43,835 bases of DNA from Treponema sp. (GTDB lineage Bacteria; Spirochaetota; Spirochaetia; Treponematales; Breznakiellaceae), in assembly GCA_031266175.1 (NCBI GenBank), contig JAISBN010000099.1, positions 1-43,835 on the forward strand, given 5' to 3'. The notes under the pieces are model-generated. The model did no database searches. It was not told the DNA's origin and saw only the letters and a program-made list of their open reading frames with translations. Position numbers and translations under genes: made by a program. Shown in pieces: positions 24,401 to 33,419 of this stretch; positions within the stretch are counted from its first letter, which is position 1, and every line of letters starts with the position of its first letter.

Positions 24401-26342
24401 CGGGACCCTTCTTTGATTCTTCATCGGGTTCTTCATACTTGGTCACCCGCACCAGGCCGTTTTCAAGAATAAAGGTTACCGCCCGGTATTCGTTGCGGAC
24501 ATCTTCTTTGGCATCCCGGATCAAGATCTTTACCCCCGGATATACCTTGGAAGAAGCGGAAACCCTTCCCCGGGCTTTAAGGGTGGCAAGGAAGGTCTGT
24601 ATTTTTTCCGTTTCCTGTTTGTTTTTCCGCAGATCTTCGGTTACCTCCTGCCGCTTGTCCATCAGCTCGGTAAGGTACGCTTCTTTGTCCTCGGGCAGGC
24701 TTTTCCGCTGTTTTTTTATGTTAATCAGGGTCTGGATATTGAGCTGGATTTCTTCCAGCTGCTTGTCGCCTTCCGCTTTTTTTATTTCCAGAATTTCAAG
24801 CTGTTCCTTGCTCTTCGGATCAAAACCTACCTCGCAGATCGTTTCGGTTCCGCTGGTGGGGCTTCCGATGCTTTTGGCGTTAATCTCTTCGGTGGCCCGC
24901 AGCCGCCCCCCTACGATGGAAGCCCGCTTTCCCTTGCAGACAATCCGTTTAAAGGCGTCTACCCGGGAATTGATAATGCCGTCGGAAACAACCACCATAT
25001 TGCCCGCTTCCACCTGGGCGTTTTCTATAAACCGCGCCCAGATAGAACGTCCGGCACGGATAATACCGGTACTCTTCCCCGTAATTCCCTGGTGAACGAT
25101 GATGTCCCCTTCCGCGTCCAGTTCCGCCTTTTCCACGGTACCGTCCACTTCGATATTGCCCGCGGCTTTGACCGAATACCCGTCCTCCACGGTGCCGGAG
25201 ATAACTACGTTCCCCAGGAAAATAATGTTTCCGGTTTTGATATTGACATTCCCCTGGACGGTGTATACGGGCTCCACATTGATCTTGCTCCCGGAAAGCA
25301 CCACCTGGCCGTTCATGTCCGCCACAATGGTAACGCCGTCGTCCGCGACATGGACATTCTTGCCCAGCGGCAGAACGATGTCCCTGCCGTTTTTGGCCGG
25401 AAGTACCTTGCCCGTTACGGTCCGGCCCACGGTCCCGTCTTCCGCGGGAATTTTAACCGCCAGGGGCTGGCCCTCCACCACATTCTGGATAATGTTCAGA
25501 TCCTTAAAGTCAACCCGGCCGTTGGACCCTTCCCGGAGCCTGACCTTGGACTGATCTGTTTCAAAATTATACTGGATATAGGCATCCCTGCCGTCCGCGG
25601 GCCTGATTCCCGCCGCCACCTGTACCGGCTCCTTATAGGAAGGCCTGTCGGCATACTCGGAGAGTACTTCCTCATCGACCCCAAAAATAACCTTATTGCT
25701 CCGCAGAAATGCAAGCAGGGTTTCCATGGCCAGATCACAGCCGCCAAGCCCCGGCGGGGTCATGATAACCGAAACTTTCATTTCGTCGGCGGTAATGTCC
25801 GCGGAAACCATGGCGTCATTCGCCGGCTGCCGCTGGAAGCCGCCTATCCGTTCATAGATTCCCGCTTCCGCCCCGATAATTTCCTGGACCTTTTCAAGGT
25901 CGTAATCCGAAATTCCCCGGGCGGCGATAAGCTGGGTTACCGCCGCGGGATTAACCTCTTTCCCCCGGCCCACGGGGGGCGTCACTTTCAGAAACACCCC
26001 GTCATAGAGAAGGTGCAGGCAGGCTTCCCCGTCCCTGTTCACGGCCATCCTGGCGGTTTCCGTAGCAGCCTCCGCAGCGGCTTCCTTTTCTTCTTCGATG
26101 GTTTCGGCGGTTACCCGTTCATAGGCCTTTATTTTCCAGTTTTTTGCGCCGCTGCCAAGCAGCCCGGAAAACCCCCGGACCGTCACTTCGTACTCAATGC
26201 GCCGGACGGGAAGATTGAGCAGCACCGCCGCCTCCGCCGCCGCCTCTTCCAGCGTGGCCCCCTCGGCTTCCACGGCATGGATAGACCTGTCCCGCTCCAA
26301 ACGATCCTTCATTGCGTGCTGGAGCTGAACAAAATCAACCAT
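24381..26342 (-). CDS. FapA (DUF342) family protein
   Basis: A protein of 653 residues. It begins with a Jag-N-like segment (HAVEAEGATLEEAAAEAAVL; VRGFSGLLGSGAKNWKI), followed by the FapA domain: a long right-handed beta-helix-like region with repeated short strands (VDFKDLNIIQNVVEGQPLAV; GTVGRTVTGKVLPAKNGRD; SGTVEDGYSVKAAGNIEVDG). A C-terminal coiled coil follows (about 530-620, LEILEIKKAEGDKQLEEIQL). DUF342/FapA proteins are linked to flagella in several bacteria (e.g. polar flagellar placement in Vibrio), and in spirochaetes a copy sits next to the flagellar sigma factor. The precise role is unknown. It follows fliA after an 82-base gap with hairpins. Confidence 0.82.
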   Translation of the reverse strand: MVDFVQLQHAMKDRLERDRSIHAVEAEGATLEEAAAEAAVLLNLPVRRIEYEVTVRGFSGLLGSGAKNWKIKAYERVTAETIEEEKEAAAEAATETARMAVNRDGEACLHLLYDGVFLKVTPPVGRGKEVNPAAVTQLIAARGISDYDLEKVQEIIGAEAGIYERIGGFQRQPANDAMVSADITADEMKVSVIMTPPGLGGCDLAMETLLAFLRSNKVIFGVDEEVLSEYADRPSYKEPVQVAAGIRPADGRDAYIQYNFETDQSKVRLREGSNGRVDFKDLNIIQNVVEGQPLAVKIPAEDGTVGRTVTGKVLPAKNGRDIVLPLGKNVHVADDGVTIVADMNGQVVLSGSKINVEPVYTVQGNVNIKTGNIIFLGNVVISGTVEDGYSVKAAGNIEVDGTVEKAELDAEGDIIVHQGITGKSTGIIRAGRSIWARFIENAQVEAGNMVVVSDGIINSRVDAFKRIVCKGKRASIVGGRLRATEEINAKSIGSPTSGTETICEVGFDPKSKEQLEILEIKKAEGDKQLEEIQLNIQTLINIKKQRKSLPEDKEAYLTELMDKRQEVTEDLRKNKQETEKIQTFLATLKARGRVSASSKVYPGVKILIRDAKEDVRNEYRAVTFILENGLVRVTKYEEPDEESKKGPDGYFSN

Positions 26343-26364
26343 TACGTACCCCTAAATGATGCCT

Positions 26365-26424
26365 GGCATTACATGCCTGCATTATCTGCCGGCATGTAAT
26401 ACCGGGCACTGCAATGCCCGGTAT
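26365..26424 (-). promoter_or_regulatory. Two overlapping hairpins between fliA and fapA
   Basis: Read on the minus strand, a 10-base perfect stem (26415-26424 with 26399-26408) starts right after the fliA stop codon. A second stem pairs 26391-26403 with 26365-26377 (12 of 13). The two share bases 26399-26403, so both cannot be fully formed at once. No U-run follows, so a simple terminator is unlikely; processing, attenuation or mRNA protection are possible. Confidence 0.6.
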
Positions 26425-27240
26425 CTATACAATACCTTTTCGGATATTGGTCAGCTTTGACCGCAGGTGAAGTATGGCCTTGGTATGAAGCTGGGAAACC
26501 CGGGATTCGGTTACCTCCAGCACCTGGCCTATTTCCTTGAGGGTCAGGTCCTCGTAGTAATACAGGACCAGGATCTTTTTTTCCTTTTCGGGAAGATCGT
26601 TGATGGCGTTAACAATTACCCGGCGGATTTCTTCTTTTTCCACGATGATGTCGGGATTAAGGCTGGAGGGGGATTCGATGCTGTCGCCGATGGAAACTTT
26701 GTCGTTTTCGTCCCCGGAAAACCACACGTCGCTTAAGGAAAGAACCGACGTACTGGAAATCCGCTGCATGGTTTTAAGGTATTCCCCCTCGTCCATTCCC
26801 AGGGACCGGGCAATTTCCTGATCCGTGGCGGTCCGGCCCAGCTGGGCTTCCAGGGAACCGATGGCGTCTTCCACTTCCCGGGTTTTCTGCCGTACCGACC
26901 GGGGCACCCAGTCGATTGAACGGAGTTCGTCAAAAATAGCTCCCCGGATCCGGGTAACCGCGTAGGTCTTAAATTTTACGTTTTTTTCGGGGTCGAATTT
27001 GTCAATCGCGTCCAGAAGACCAAAGACCCCGAATCCTACCAGGTCGTCAAATTCCACATTATGGGGCATGCCCATGGCAACCTTTCCGGCCACGTATTTA
27101 ACCAGGGGAGCGTACTGTTTGATAAAAATTTCCCGAATTTGGGGATCCCGTTTTTTACGGTACTGAACCCAGAGTTCTTCTTCTGTTTTTTCTTCAAGGG
27201 CTTGATGGGGCTTATCGGAACCCCAGAAAGTCTTCCCCAT
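26425..27240 (-). CDS. fliA: Flagellar sigma factor, sigma-28 (FliA/WhiG type)
   Basis: A protein of 271 residues with sigma-70 regions 2, 3 and 4 and no region 1.1, the layout of sigma-28. Region 2 shows [20 protein letters not shown] and [20 protein letters not shown]; region 3 is about 100-160 ([20 protein letters not shown]); region 4 ends with [20 protein letters not shown], a helix-turn-helix reading -35 elements. FliA directs transcription of late flagellar and chemotaxis genes; in spirochaetes its regulon is partly different and an anti-sigma FlgM may be reduced, which this window cannot show. It sits three bases after the conserved unknown gene and has AAAGGA before the ATG at 27240. 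Confidence 0.94.
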   Translation of the reverse strand: MGKTFWGSDKPHQALEEKTEEELWVQYRKKRDPQIREIFIKQYAPLVKYVAGKVAMGMPHNVEFDDLVGFGVFGLLDAIDKFDPEKNVKFKTYAVTRIRGAIFDELRSIDWVPRSVRQKTREVEDAIGSLEAQLGRTATDQEIARSLGMDEGEYLKTMQRISSTSVLSLSDVWFSGDENDKVSIGDSIESPSSLNPDIIVEKEEIRRVIVNAINDLPEKEKKILVLYYYEDLTLKEIGQVLEVTESRVSQLHTKAILHLRSKLTNIRKGIV

Positions 27241-27243
27241 AGC

Positions 27244-27909
27244 TTATCCTTTTTCGTCCTTTTTTAATACGGTTTGTATTGCCTGGGCCAGCTCTTTGGG
27301 ATTAAAATCCCCCTTCAGGGTTGTTCCCGAACCCAAAGAGGAACGGGGCCTCCCTGGTTCCGGCGTATCAAAACTAACAGCGCCCGCATCAAATTCCCCC
27401 GGCTGGGGAGTAAAGGTTTCCGAAAGGCCGTCCATGTCGGGAAAGGCCTCCGCCCCGGATGAAGCGGGGGAAGAACCGGCAAAACCGCCGGATGAAAGGT
27501 TCCCCGGGCCGTCCGAAATATCCTGAGTATCAGTATAATCTACCTTTTCTTCCTGGTCCAGTGGTGTATCCCCGGGATTTTGCCGGGTCCGGGCGCTGGG
27601 CCGTCCTCCGATATCATCCACCAGGTCGGAGCTGTCCTGGGGGAAAGCGCCCGCAACGGGCCCCTCCTGGATATTAACAATGGAACCCGATACGGGTATG
27701 CCCAGATCGTCCTCCGCCCCGCTTAACAATTCCGGCACATACTGGCCCAAAAGCCAGAAGATCAGGCAGGACAGGCCGAAAAACAGGGCCCCAAAGAACA
27801 GGGCCCGCAGCAGGAGGGCCAGAAAACCGGTTCCGCTGACAAGGCCGATAAGCAAAGAAAGGGCAAAGGCCGCCCCTGCGGCTATACCGCCGGCCTTAAA
27901 GTTAAACAA
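27244..27909 (-). CDS. Conserved flagellar-operon membrane protein, unknown function
   Basis: A protein of 221 residues. It starts with two hydrophobic helices in tandem (AAFALSLLIGLVSGTGFLAL and FGALFFGLSCLIFWLLGQY) close to the N-terminus, then a long Gly/Ser/Asp/Pro-rich and apparently disordered region, and ends in a short ordered motif (DFNPKELAQAIQTVLKKDE). Genes of this kind occur between flhG and fliA in spirochaetes; no function is known. The short C-terminal motif may dock onto a partner such as FlhG or the sigma factor. The likely start is TTG at 27909, four bases after the flhG stop. The start is uncertain because only a distant G-rich site precedes it. Confidence 0.72.
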   Translation of the reverse strand: MFNFKAGGIAAGAAFALSLLIGLVSGTGFLALLLRALFFGALFFGLSCLIFWLLGQYVPELLSGAEDDLGIPVSGSIVNIQEGPVAGAFPQDSSDLVDDIGGRPSARTRQNPGDTPLDQEEKVDYTDTQDISDGPGNLSSGGFAGSSPASSGAEAFPDMDGLSETFTPQPGEFDAGAVSFDTPEPGRPRSSLGSGTTLKGDFNPKELAQAIQTVLKKDEKG

Positions 27910-27912
27910 GGT

Positions 27913-28800
27913 TTACGATTCCCCCCTGAACATCCGTTTTAACATATTACCGAATCCTCCGTTATCCCGAACCTCGGTTTTGTCCATGCGGCCCATAATA
28001 TGCTGAACGCACTGCGAGGCCTTGCATTTCGGGTCCACCACCATAAAGGGCCGTTGTTTAAGTACCGCATGGGATACCGCGGTGTCATCATAGATAAAGC
28101 CCAGGTATTCCAGTTTAAGATTTAAAAACTGGCTGGTAATATTGATCATCCGGTCCGCAATTTTGGCGCCCTCCGCGGCATTTTTAACCCGGTTTACCAC
28201 CAGTTTAAGCCCCATATTAAGGCTGTTGATTTCCGTGGCGATGATCTTGATGATCCCGTAGGCGTCGGTAATCGCCGTAGGTTCCGGGGTGGTGATAATA
28301 ACCGAATCATCCGCGGCGGCTACAAAATCCAGCACATTGCTGGAAACCCCCGCGGAGGTATCGATGATAACGATGTCCGCGGAAGAAAGGGTCCCCAGCT
28401 CATCAATAAAGCCCTGCCGTTCGCTTTCGTTCAGGTTGGCTATTTTGGAAAATCCCGACGCCCCCGCCACAATAGAAATGCCGTATTCGGTCTCCACCAT
28501 GATTTCCTTCATGGTCTTCTGTTTGCGGATCACATGGTACAGGTTGAATTTGGGGATCATGTTCAGCATCACGTTCACGTTGGCAAGCCCCAAATCGGCG
28601 TCCATGACCACCACCTTCTTACCTGCCCGGGCATAGGCCAGGGCCAGGTTAACCGACACATTGGTCTTTCCCACGCCGCCCTTGCCGGAGGTAACGGTGA
28701 TGATCCGGGCCTTTTTTCCGTCTTTACCCTTGGAAGGTTTTTCGTAGGAACTGTTTTTTTGCCTCATCATCTCCCGCAGTTTTTCCGCCTGATCTTCCAT
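27913..28800 (-). CDS. flhG: FlhG (FleN/YlxH) MinD-like ATPase
   Basis: A protein of 295 residues of the ParA/MinD family. The deviant Walker A is [17 protein letters not shown], then [16 protein letters not shown] and the Walker B-like IVIIDTSAG with switch residues. The N-terminus holds the short basic segment [20 protein letters not shown], corresponding to the FlhF-activating motif of FlhG in other bacteria. FlhG limits flagellar number and activates the GTPase of FlhF; in spirochaetes it takes part in positioning the periplasmic flagella at the cell ends. Start at 28800 lies three bases after the flhF stop. The C-terminal membrane-targeting helix of MinD is replaced by [11 protein letters not shown]. 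Confidence 0.93.
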   Translation of the reverse strand: MEDQAEKLREMMRQKNSSYEKPSKGKDGKKARIITVTSGKGGVGKTNVSVNLALAYARAGKKVVVMDADLGLANVNVMLNMIPKFNLYHVIRKQKTMKEIMVETEYGISIVAGASGFSKIANLNESERQGFIDELGTLSSADIVIIDTSAGVSSNVLDFVAAADDSVIITTPEPTAITDAYGIIKIIATEINSLNMGLKLVVNRVKNAAEGAKIADRMINITSQFLNLKLEYLGFIYDDTAVSHAVLKQRPFMVVDPKCKASQCVQHIMGRMDKTEVRDNGGFGNMLKRMFRGES

Positions 28801-28803
28801 AGG

Positions 28804-30018
28804 TTACATCCCATCCTTTGAGCTGAAATAGTCCGCCAGGGCGTTCCGGTCCACCGTAAATCCGTCAAGCTTCATCAGCAGGCGGACTACCAGGGCCGGT
28901 TCTATATCCGAAGGAACGGTCTGGCCGGTGGTAACAAAAGAGATACCCTTGCCTTCCTCCGCCAAAACGCTGATTATATTGCCGATTCTGCCGGTTTCGT
29001 CCAGCTTGGTGATGATCACCGCCCTGTATTTAAAGGGTTCGAACTGTTTCAGGGTTTCCCGGACATCGCTGGCCTTGACGGCGGCGGAAACGCACAGGTG
29101 GACCTCCGTCCGGCCGGAGGGGCAGGCGTCCAGTACGGCCTTCATCTTTCCCAGCTCTTCCAGATTCCGGGGGCTCTTGCCGATGGTGTCGATCAGCACA
29201 AAGTCCACTCCCTCATGGTAATGGGACAGGGTCCGGCGCAGCATATCGTAACTGTCCACGGAACTCACGGGGATTTCCATGATTTCGCCGTACTTTTCAA
29301 TCTGCTGTTTTCCCCCGATGCGGTAACTGTCCAGGGTGATAAACCGCACCTGCTTTTTCCAGATCCCCTCGGTCCGATCCCCGTAAAAGGCGGCGAGCTT
29401 GGCGATGGTGGTGGTTTTTCCCGTTCCGGTGGACCCTACCAGCACAATGATCCGGGGCCGCTTTTTTGCCGGGGCGCCGGGCCGGGGTTCGCTTTCCCGG
29501 TAAATCGAAATCCGCTCCCCGATCCAGGGAACCACCCGTTTCTGCACTTCTTCATAGTTGTCCAGTTCTTCCAGGGGGAATTCCTTCCGGGCCCGGTCCA
29601 GGATGGTTTTGATAAAACCGGGGGAAAAATCGTTCTGGACCAGATCCTCTTCCAGTTTTACCAGGGAGGGGTGTTCGGTTTGTTCGGCGCTCCGGGGAGG
29701 AGCTTCGATCCTTGTTTCAATTTTTTCGTTAAGGGTCCGGAGTTCCTTTAAAACCGCCTGCATGGTTGTCTCCGGAACGGCTTTACCCGCCGCAGCCAGT
29801 ACCTGCCGTTTGGCGGTTTCCAGATCCGCGGCGGGAGCGGGCGGCGCCGTATATCCGTAGGTCCCGGTCATTTCCACTTCTTCATGGCTGCCGATGCCCA
29901 GGAAGCCCCCTTTCCGGACGGTTTTTTCAAGCATGACCTTGACTCCGCTCCCGTACCGGGCCTTAATCTTTTCCATACATTCAGTATAGGTCCGGGCCTG
30001 CTCGGTAAAATACGGCAT
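28804..30018 (-). CDS. flhF: FlhF signal-recognition-type GTPase
   Basis: A protein of 404 residues. FlhF is an SRP-family GTPase that marks the pole for flagellar assembly. It has a basic N-terminal region (about 1-90, KIKARYGSGVKVMLEKTVRK), a helical N domain and the G domain with G1 GSTGTGKTTTIAKLAAFYG, G3-like DTIGKSPRNL and G4 TKLDETGRIG. The DxxG motif is DTIG as in other FlhF proteins. The start at 30018 overlaps nothing; it lies 13 bases after flhA, and an AGGAG is 10 bases upstream. Its partner FlhG follows directly. In spirochaetes FlhF is required for subpolar positions of the two flagellar bundles (family knowledge). Confidence 0.94.
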   Translation of the reverse strand: MPYFTEQARTYTECMEKIKARYGSGVKVMLEKTVRKGGFLGIGSHEEVEMTGTYGYTAPPAPAADLETAKRQVLAAAGKAVPETTMQAVLKELRTLNEKIETRIEAPPRSAEQTEHPSLVKLEEDLVQNDFSPGFIKTILDRARKEFPLEELDNYEEVQKRVVPWIGERISIYRESEPRPGAPAKKRPRIIVLVGSTGTGKTTTIAKLAAFYGDRTEGIWKKQVRFITLDSYRIGGKQQIEKYGEIMEIPVSSVDSYDMLRRTLSHYHEGVDFVLIDTIGKSPRNLEELGKMKAVLDACPSGRTEVHLCVSAAVKASDVRETLKQFEPFKYRAVIITKLDETGRIGNIISVLAEEGKGISFVTTGQTVPSDIEPALVVRLLMKLDGFTVDRNALADYFSSKDGM

Positions 30019-30031
30019 TGCTTATCTGCTC

Positions 30032-32134
30032 CTACGCGGCGCTTTCAATTTTTATCTCGCCCACCGCATTAACGGTGATTTCGTCGGCGATTTCCGGCAC
30101 CGACAGCGCCACCAGATCGGGCAGTTCCCGGGAAACGGAAAGCTTGACCAGAAAACGGGCGGCTTCGGAACAGAGGATAACCGGTATCCAGCCCTGTTCC
30201 CGGACCGCCGAGATTGCCCGGGACAGGGCCTTGATCCAGTCCCGCTGTACCGGAGGATCCAGGGCGGAAATAACCCCCGAAGAGGTTTCCACCCTGCTGT
30301 CGACAATCTTCTGTTCCAGCCCCGGGTCTATGGTAAGGACCCGCAGAATCTTTTCGTCATCCGCGTACTGGAGGCAGAGCTGCCGGGACAGGGCCTGCCG
30401 GGCCTTTTCGGTCAGGAACTGAACGTCCCTGGTAGCCGGACCGTAATCCGCCAGGGTTTCCAGAATGGCCGTCATATTCCTGATAGAAACCTGTTCTTTC
30501 AGCAGATTCTGGATTACCTTCTGGATTTCGCCCAGGGACAGATGCTTCTGGACTTCCTCAACCACCGCCGGATAATTGGTCTTAAGGGCGTCCAGGATCC
30601 CCTTGGTTTCCTGGCGGCCCAGAACCTCCGCCGCGTGGCGCTTGATGATCTCCGTCAGGTGGGTGGCAATAACCGAAGGGGGATCCACCACCGTATATCC
30701 CGCCCGCTCCGCCTCGTCCCGTTTATCGGCGCTAACCCAGAGGGCGGGAAGCCCGAAGGCGGGGTCCTGGGTCTTTTCCCCGGGAAGTTCGTCTTTTACG
30801 CTTCCCGGGTTAATGCAGAGGAAGTAACCCATACGGATCCTCCCCCGGCCCACATCAACCCCTTTTATCTTAAGGCAGTACTCGCTGGGTTCAAGCCGCA
30901 TATTGTCGATGATCCTGATCGGGGGAATTACCAGCCCCAAATCCAGGGCCGATTCCCGGCGGATCCGCTGGACCCGTTCCAGGAGTTCCGCCCCCTTGTC
31001 CCGGTCCACCAGGGGGATAAGCCCATACCCCAGCTCCAGGGACAGGGGATCCAGGGGCACTACCGGGGACATTTCCGCCGCCTCTTCCCTGGGTTTGGCC
31101 GCATCCGCGGTTTTGGACATAACGGCCTCAAAGTCCCGCTTTTTCTTCCGGCTCAAGCGGAACGCAAGAAAACCCAGGAGCAGGGCCATGGGGATAAGCA
31201 CGTACCAGGGAAAACCGGGCAGTATGGAAAAGAGAAGCAGCACCCCCGCGCCTATCCAGTATATCCGGGCGTCCCGGGAAAATTCTTTGGTTACGTCCTC
31301 GCCGAAGGTTCCTTCCGACGCGGACCGGGTGACGATAATGCCCGTCGCGGTGGAAATCAGCAGCGCGGGAAACTGGGAAAGGAGGCCGTCACCGATGGAA
31401 AAAGAAATGTAGGTTCCCACCGCTTCGGCAATCGTTTCTCCGTGGAGCGCCGCTCCGATAATGATCCCCCCCAGGATATTTACCGCGGTAATAAGGATCC
31501 CTATCTTGACGTTGCCGGAGATAAATTTACTGGAACCGTCCATGGCGCCGTAAAAATCAACCGTCCGCTGGAGGTCGTTCTTCCGGGCTATGGATTCCTC
31601 TTCGGTAATGGCCCCGGAATTGTACTCCGCCTCTATGGCCATCTGTTTTCCCGGCAGGGCATCCAGGGTAAACCGGGCAGCCACTTCGGCGATGCGGGTG
31701 GCCCCCTTGGTAATAACCACCGCCTGGACGGCGATGATCACGATAAAGATCACAAAGCCCACTACCAGGCCCTCGGTACCGCCGGAACCTACCACAAAGG
31801 AGGAAAAGGCCCGGATCATCCTGCCGTTAAAGGCCGCCCCCTGGGTAAGGATAAGCCGGGTGGAGGAAACGTTCAGGGCCAGGCCGAAAACGGTGGATAC
31901 CAGCAGGACCGTGGGGAAGGAAGAAAAATCCGTGGCCTTTTTGGTATAGAGGACAATGAGCAGTATCAGCAGAGCCAGCACCAGGTTCATTGCCATCAGG
32001 GCGTCCAGCAGGACCGTGGGCATGGGAACTATCAGCATCACCACCACCGCGACCACCGCCACGGCGATGGCAATATCGCTGCGGTTTCCCAAAACACCCC
32101 TTACCGGAACGTTTACCGTTCTTGCGTCAGCCAT
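30032..32134 (-). CDS. flhA: FlhA, flagellar export gate protein
   Basis: A protein of 700 residues, with about eight membrane helices in the first 330 residues, then a large cytoplasmic domain that forms the nonameric ring for chaperone-substrate docking. The FHIPEP-family segment between helices is clear: MAIEAEYNSGAITEEESIAR after GATRIAEVAARFTLDALPGK. The cytoplasmic part includes LVPLVDRDKGAELLERV-type sequence (GLIPLVDRDKGAELLERVQR). FlhA couples the proton motive force to export. The start at 32134 is 19 bases after flhB. Full length, no defects seen. Confidence 0.95.
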   Translation of the reverse strand: MADARTVNVPVRGVLGNRSDIAIAVAVVAVVVMLIVPMPTVLLDALMAMNLVLALLILLIVLYTKKATDFSSFPTVLLVSTVFGLALNVSSTRLILTQGAAFNGRMIRAFSSFVVGSGGTEGLVVGFVIFIVIIAVQAVVITKGATRIAEVAARFTLDALPGKQMAIEAEYNSGAITEEESIARKNDLQRTVDFYGAMDGSSKFISGNVKIGILITAVNILGGIIIGAALHGETIAEAVGTYISFSIGDGLLSQFPALLISTATGIIVTRSASEGTFGEDVTKEFSRDARIYWIGAGVLLLFSILPGFPWYVLIPMALLLGFLAFRLSRKKKRDFEAVMSKTADAAKPREEAAEMSPVVPLDPLSLELGYGLIPLVDRDKGAELLERVQRIRRESALDLGLVIPPIRIIDNMRLEPSEYCLKIKGVDVGRGRIRMGYFLCINPGSVKDELPGEKTQDPAFGLPALWVSADKRDEAERAGYTVVDPPSVIATHLTEIIKRHAAEVLGRQETKGILDALKTNYPAVVEEVQKHLSLGEIQKVIQNLLKEQVSIRNMTAILETLADYGPATRDVQFLTEKARQALSRQLCLQYADDEKILRVLTIDPGLEQKIVDSRVETSSGVISALDPPVQRDWIKALSRAISAVREQGWIPVILCSEAARFLVKLSVSRELPDLVALSVPEIADEITVNAVGEIKIESAA

Positions 32135-32153
32135 ATTCTTTCATCCCCGCCTT

Positions 32154-33419
32154 TTACGCCCTCATGCCCTCGGTCACGCGGCGCTGTTCATCCATCTGCC
32201 TGATCCGGCCCAGAATTTCCGCAATGGCCCGGTAATAGGCTTCGGGCACATACTGCCCCACCTCCAGGTCCGCGTAGAGGGCCCGGGCCAGGGGTTTGTT
32301 TTCCACCACCGGCACGTCGTTGTCCCGGGCAATGCCCCGGATTTTAAAGGCCATTTCATCCGCACCCTTGGCGGTCAGGACCGGCGCGGCCATGGTATGC
32401 TCATCGTACTCCAGGGCTACCGCAAAATGGGTCGGATTGGTAATGACCACGTCGGCTTTGGCGACGTTAAGCGCCATGTTACGGGACATAAATTCCCTCA
32501 TCCGCCGCTGGATCCTGGCGCGCACCTGGGGATCCCCCTCGTACATTTTCCGTTCTTCCTTGACTTCCTGCCTGGTCATCCGCAGGGATTCCCTGAACTG
32601 CCAGCGCTGAAAGAGCATGTCCGGTATGGAAAGGACAAGCATCAGCAGGGCGGAAATGATCAAAAGCCTGGCCGCCAAGCCCGCAACGGTGGTAAGGCCC
32701 AGCAAGATTCCCGCGGTCTGAAGATTCATCAGCTTCTCTTTATTGCTGTAGATAAGCATAAAGGCGGTAACGCCGATGATCGCCATCTTAACAATCGATT
32801 TGACAAAGTTAAAAAGCCCCTCCATGGAAAACAGGGTCTTTTGAAAGTAGCGCCCGAACCGGGGCACGATCCGTGAAAAATCCGGGGTTATGGGCTTGGT
32901 GGTAAAAAGCAGTCCCACCTGGACCATATTGGAAAACAGCGCCGCCGCAAAAGCCGCCACGGCGATGGGCAGGGCAAGCTTTATAAAGTACCGGAAAAAT
33001 ACCCCCGCGGTAATACCGTCATGGGCAGGATCCAGTTCGTTTATCCGCTGGAAGAAAAAGCGGATCATTTCCACGCAGGTCCGGAGGATGTACGGGGCCA
33101 GGAAGAGGATCGTCACCGCGGGAAAGAGCAGCCCTAGGGCGGCGATAAGCTCCTGGCTTTTTGCCACCCTGCCCTCTTCCCGGGCCTTGCGGATCTTGTA
33201 CTCGGTAGGCTCCTCGGTACGGCCCTCGTCCTCCGCGGCGAACCATTGTAAATCCATCACTATCGTTCCGGATGTACATTGCAGGTCCATCACTGGCGTT
33301 CCGGACATGCATTGTAAATCCATCACTATCGTTCCGGATGTACATTGCAGGTCCATCACCGGCGTTCCGGGTGTACGCTGTAAGTCGTCCATGGATACAG
33401 GTTTTTCCGCGGCGCTCAT
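32154..33419 (-). CDS. flhB: FlhB, export switch protein with an N-terminal tandem repeat
   Basis: A protein of 421 residues. The body (from residue 55, MDLQWFAAEDEGRTEEPTE) is an ordinary FlhB with four membrane helices and the autocleavage site NPTH at about 328-331 followed by the conserved FAVALEYDE. FlhB forms the export gate with FlhA and switches substrate class from rod/hook to filament after self-cleavage. The first 54 residues are unusual: MSAAEKPVS then five units related to VMDLQCTSGTI/VMDLQCMSGTP, each with an in-frame ATG. The start at 33419 is supported by GGAGG with 6-base spacing and by ATGA overlap with fliR. Starts at residues 10, 22, 33, 44 or 55 would also be in frame. 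Confidence 0.93.
   Translation of the reverse strand: MSAAEKPVSMDDLQRTPGTPVMDLQCTSGTIVMDLQCMSGTPVMDLQCTSGTIVMDLQWFAAEDEGRTEEPTEYKIRKAREEGRVAKSQELIAALGLLFPAVTILFLAPYILRTCVEMIRFFFQRINELDPAHDGITAGVFFRYFIKLALPIAVAAFAAALFSNMVQVGLLFTTKPITPDFSRIVPRFGRYFQKTLFSMEGLFNFVKSIVKMAIIGVTAFMLIYSNKEKLMNLQTAGILLGLTTVAGLAARLLIISALLMLVLSIPDMLFQRWQFRESLRMTRQEVKEERKMYEGDPQVRARIQRRMREFMSRNMALNVAKADVVITNPTHFAVALEYDEHTMAAPVLTAKGADEMAFKIRGIARDNDVPVVENKPLARALYADLEVGQYVPEAYYRAIAEILGRIRQMDEQRRVTEGMRA
33244..33375 (-). repeat. 33-base tandem repeat in the 5' end of flhB
   Basis: Four units of 33 bases in the order A-B-A-B: 33244-33276, 33277-33309, 33310-33342 and 33343-33375. The two A units are identical; the two B units differ at four positions. 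So the higher-order unit is 66 bases. A further degenerate copy continues to about 33392. Each unit encodes 11 residues (VMDLQC-TSG-type) and keeps the reading frame. The motif copies the first codons of the normal FlhB coding region. Confidence 0.9.

Noticed and set aside
30542-32203. 553-codon ORF on the plus strand opposite flhA
   Set aside because: It is the antisense shadow of a clear flhA. Its product is Gly/His/Arg/Pro-rich without domain character and has no ribosome site.
33244-33375. CRISPR-like short array
   Set aside because: The 33-base units are contiguous without spacers, in frame, and encode variants of the FlhB N-terminus.
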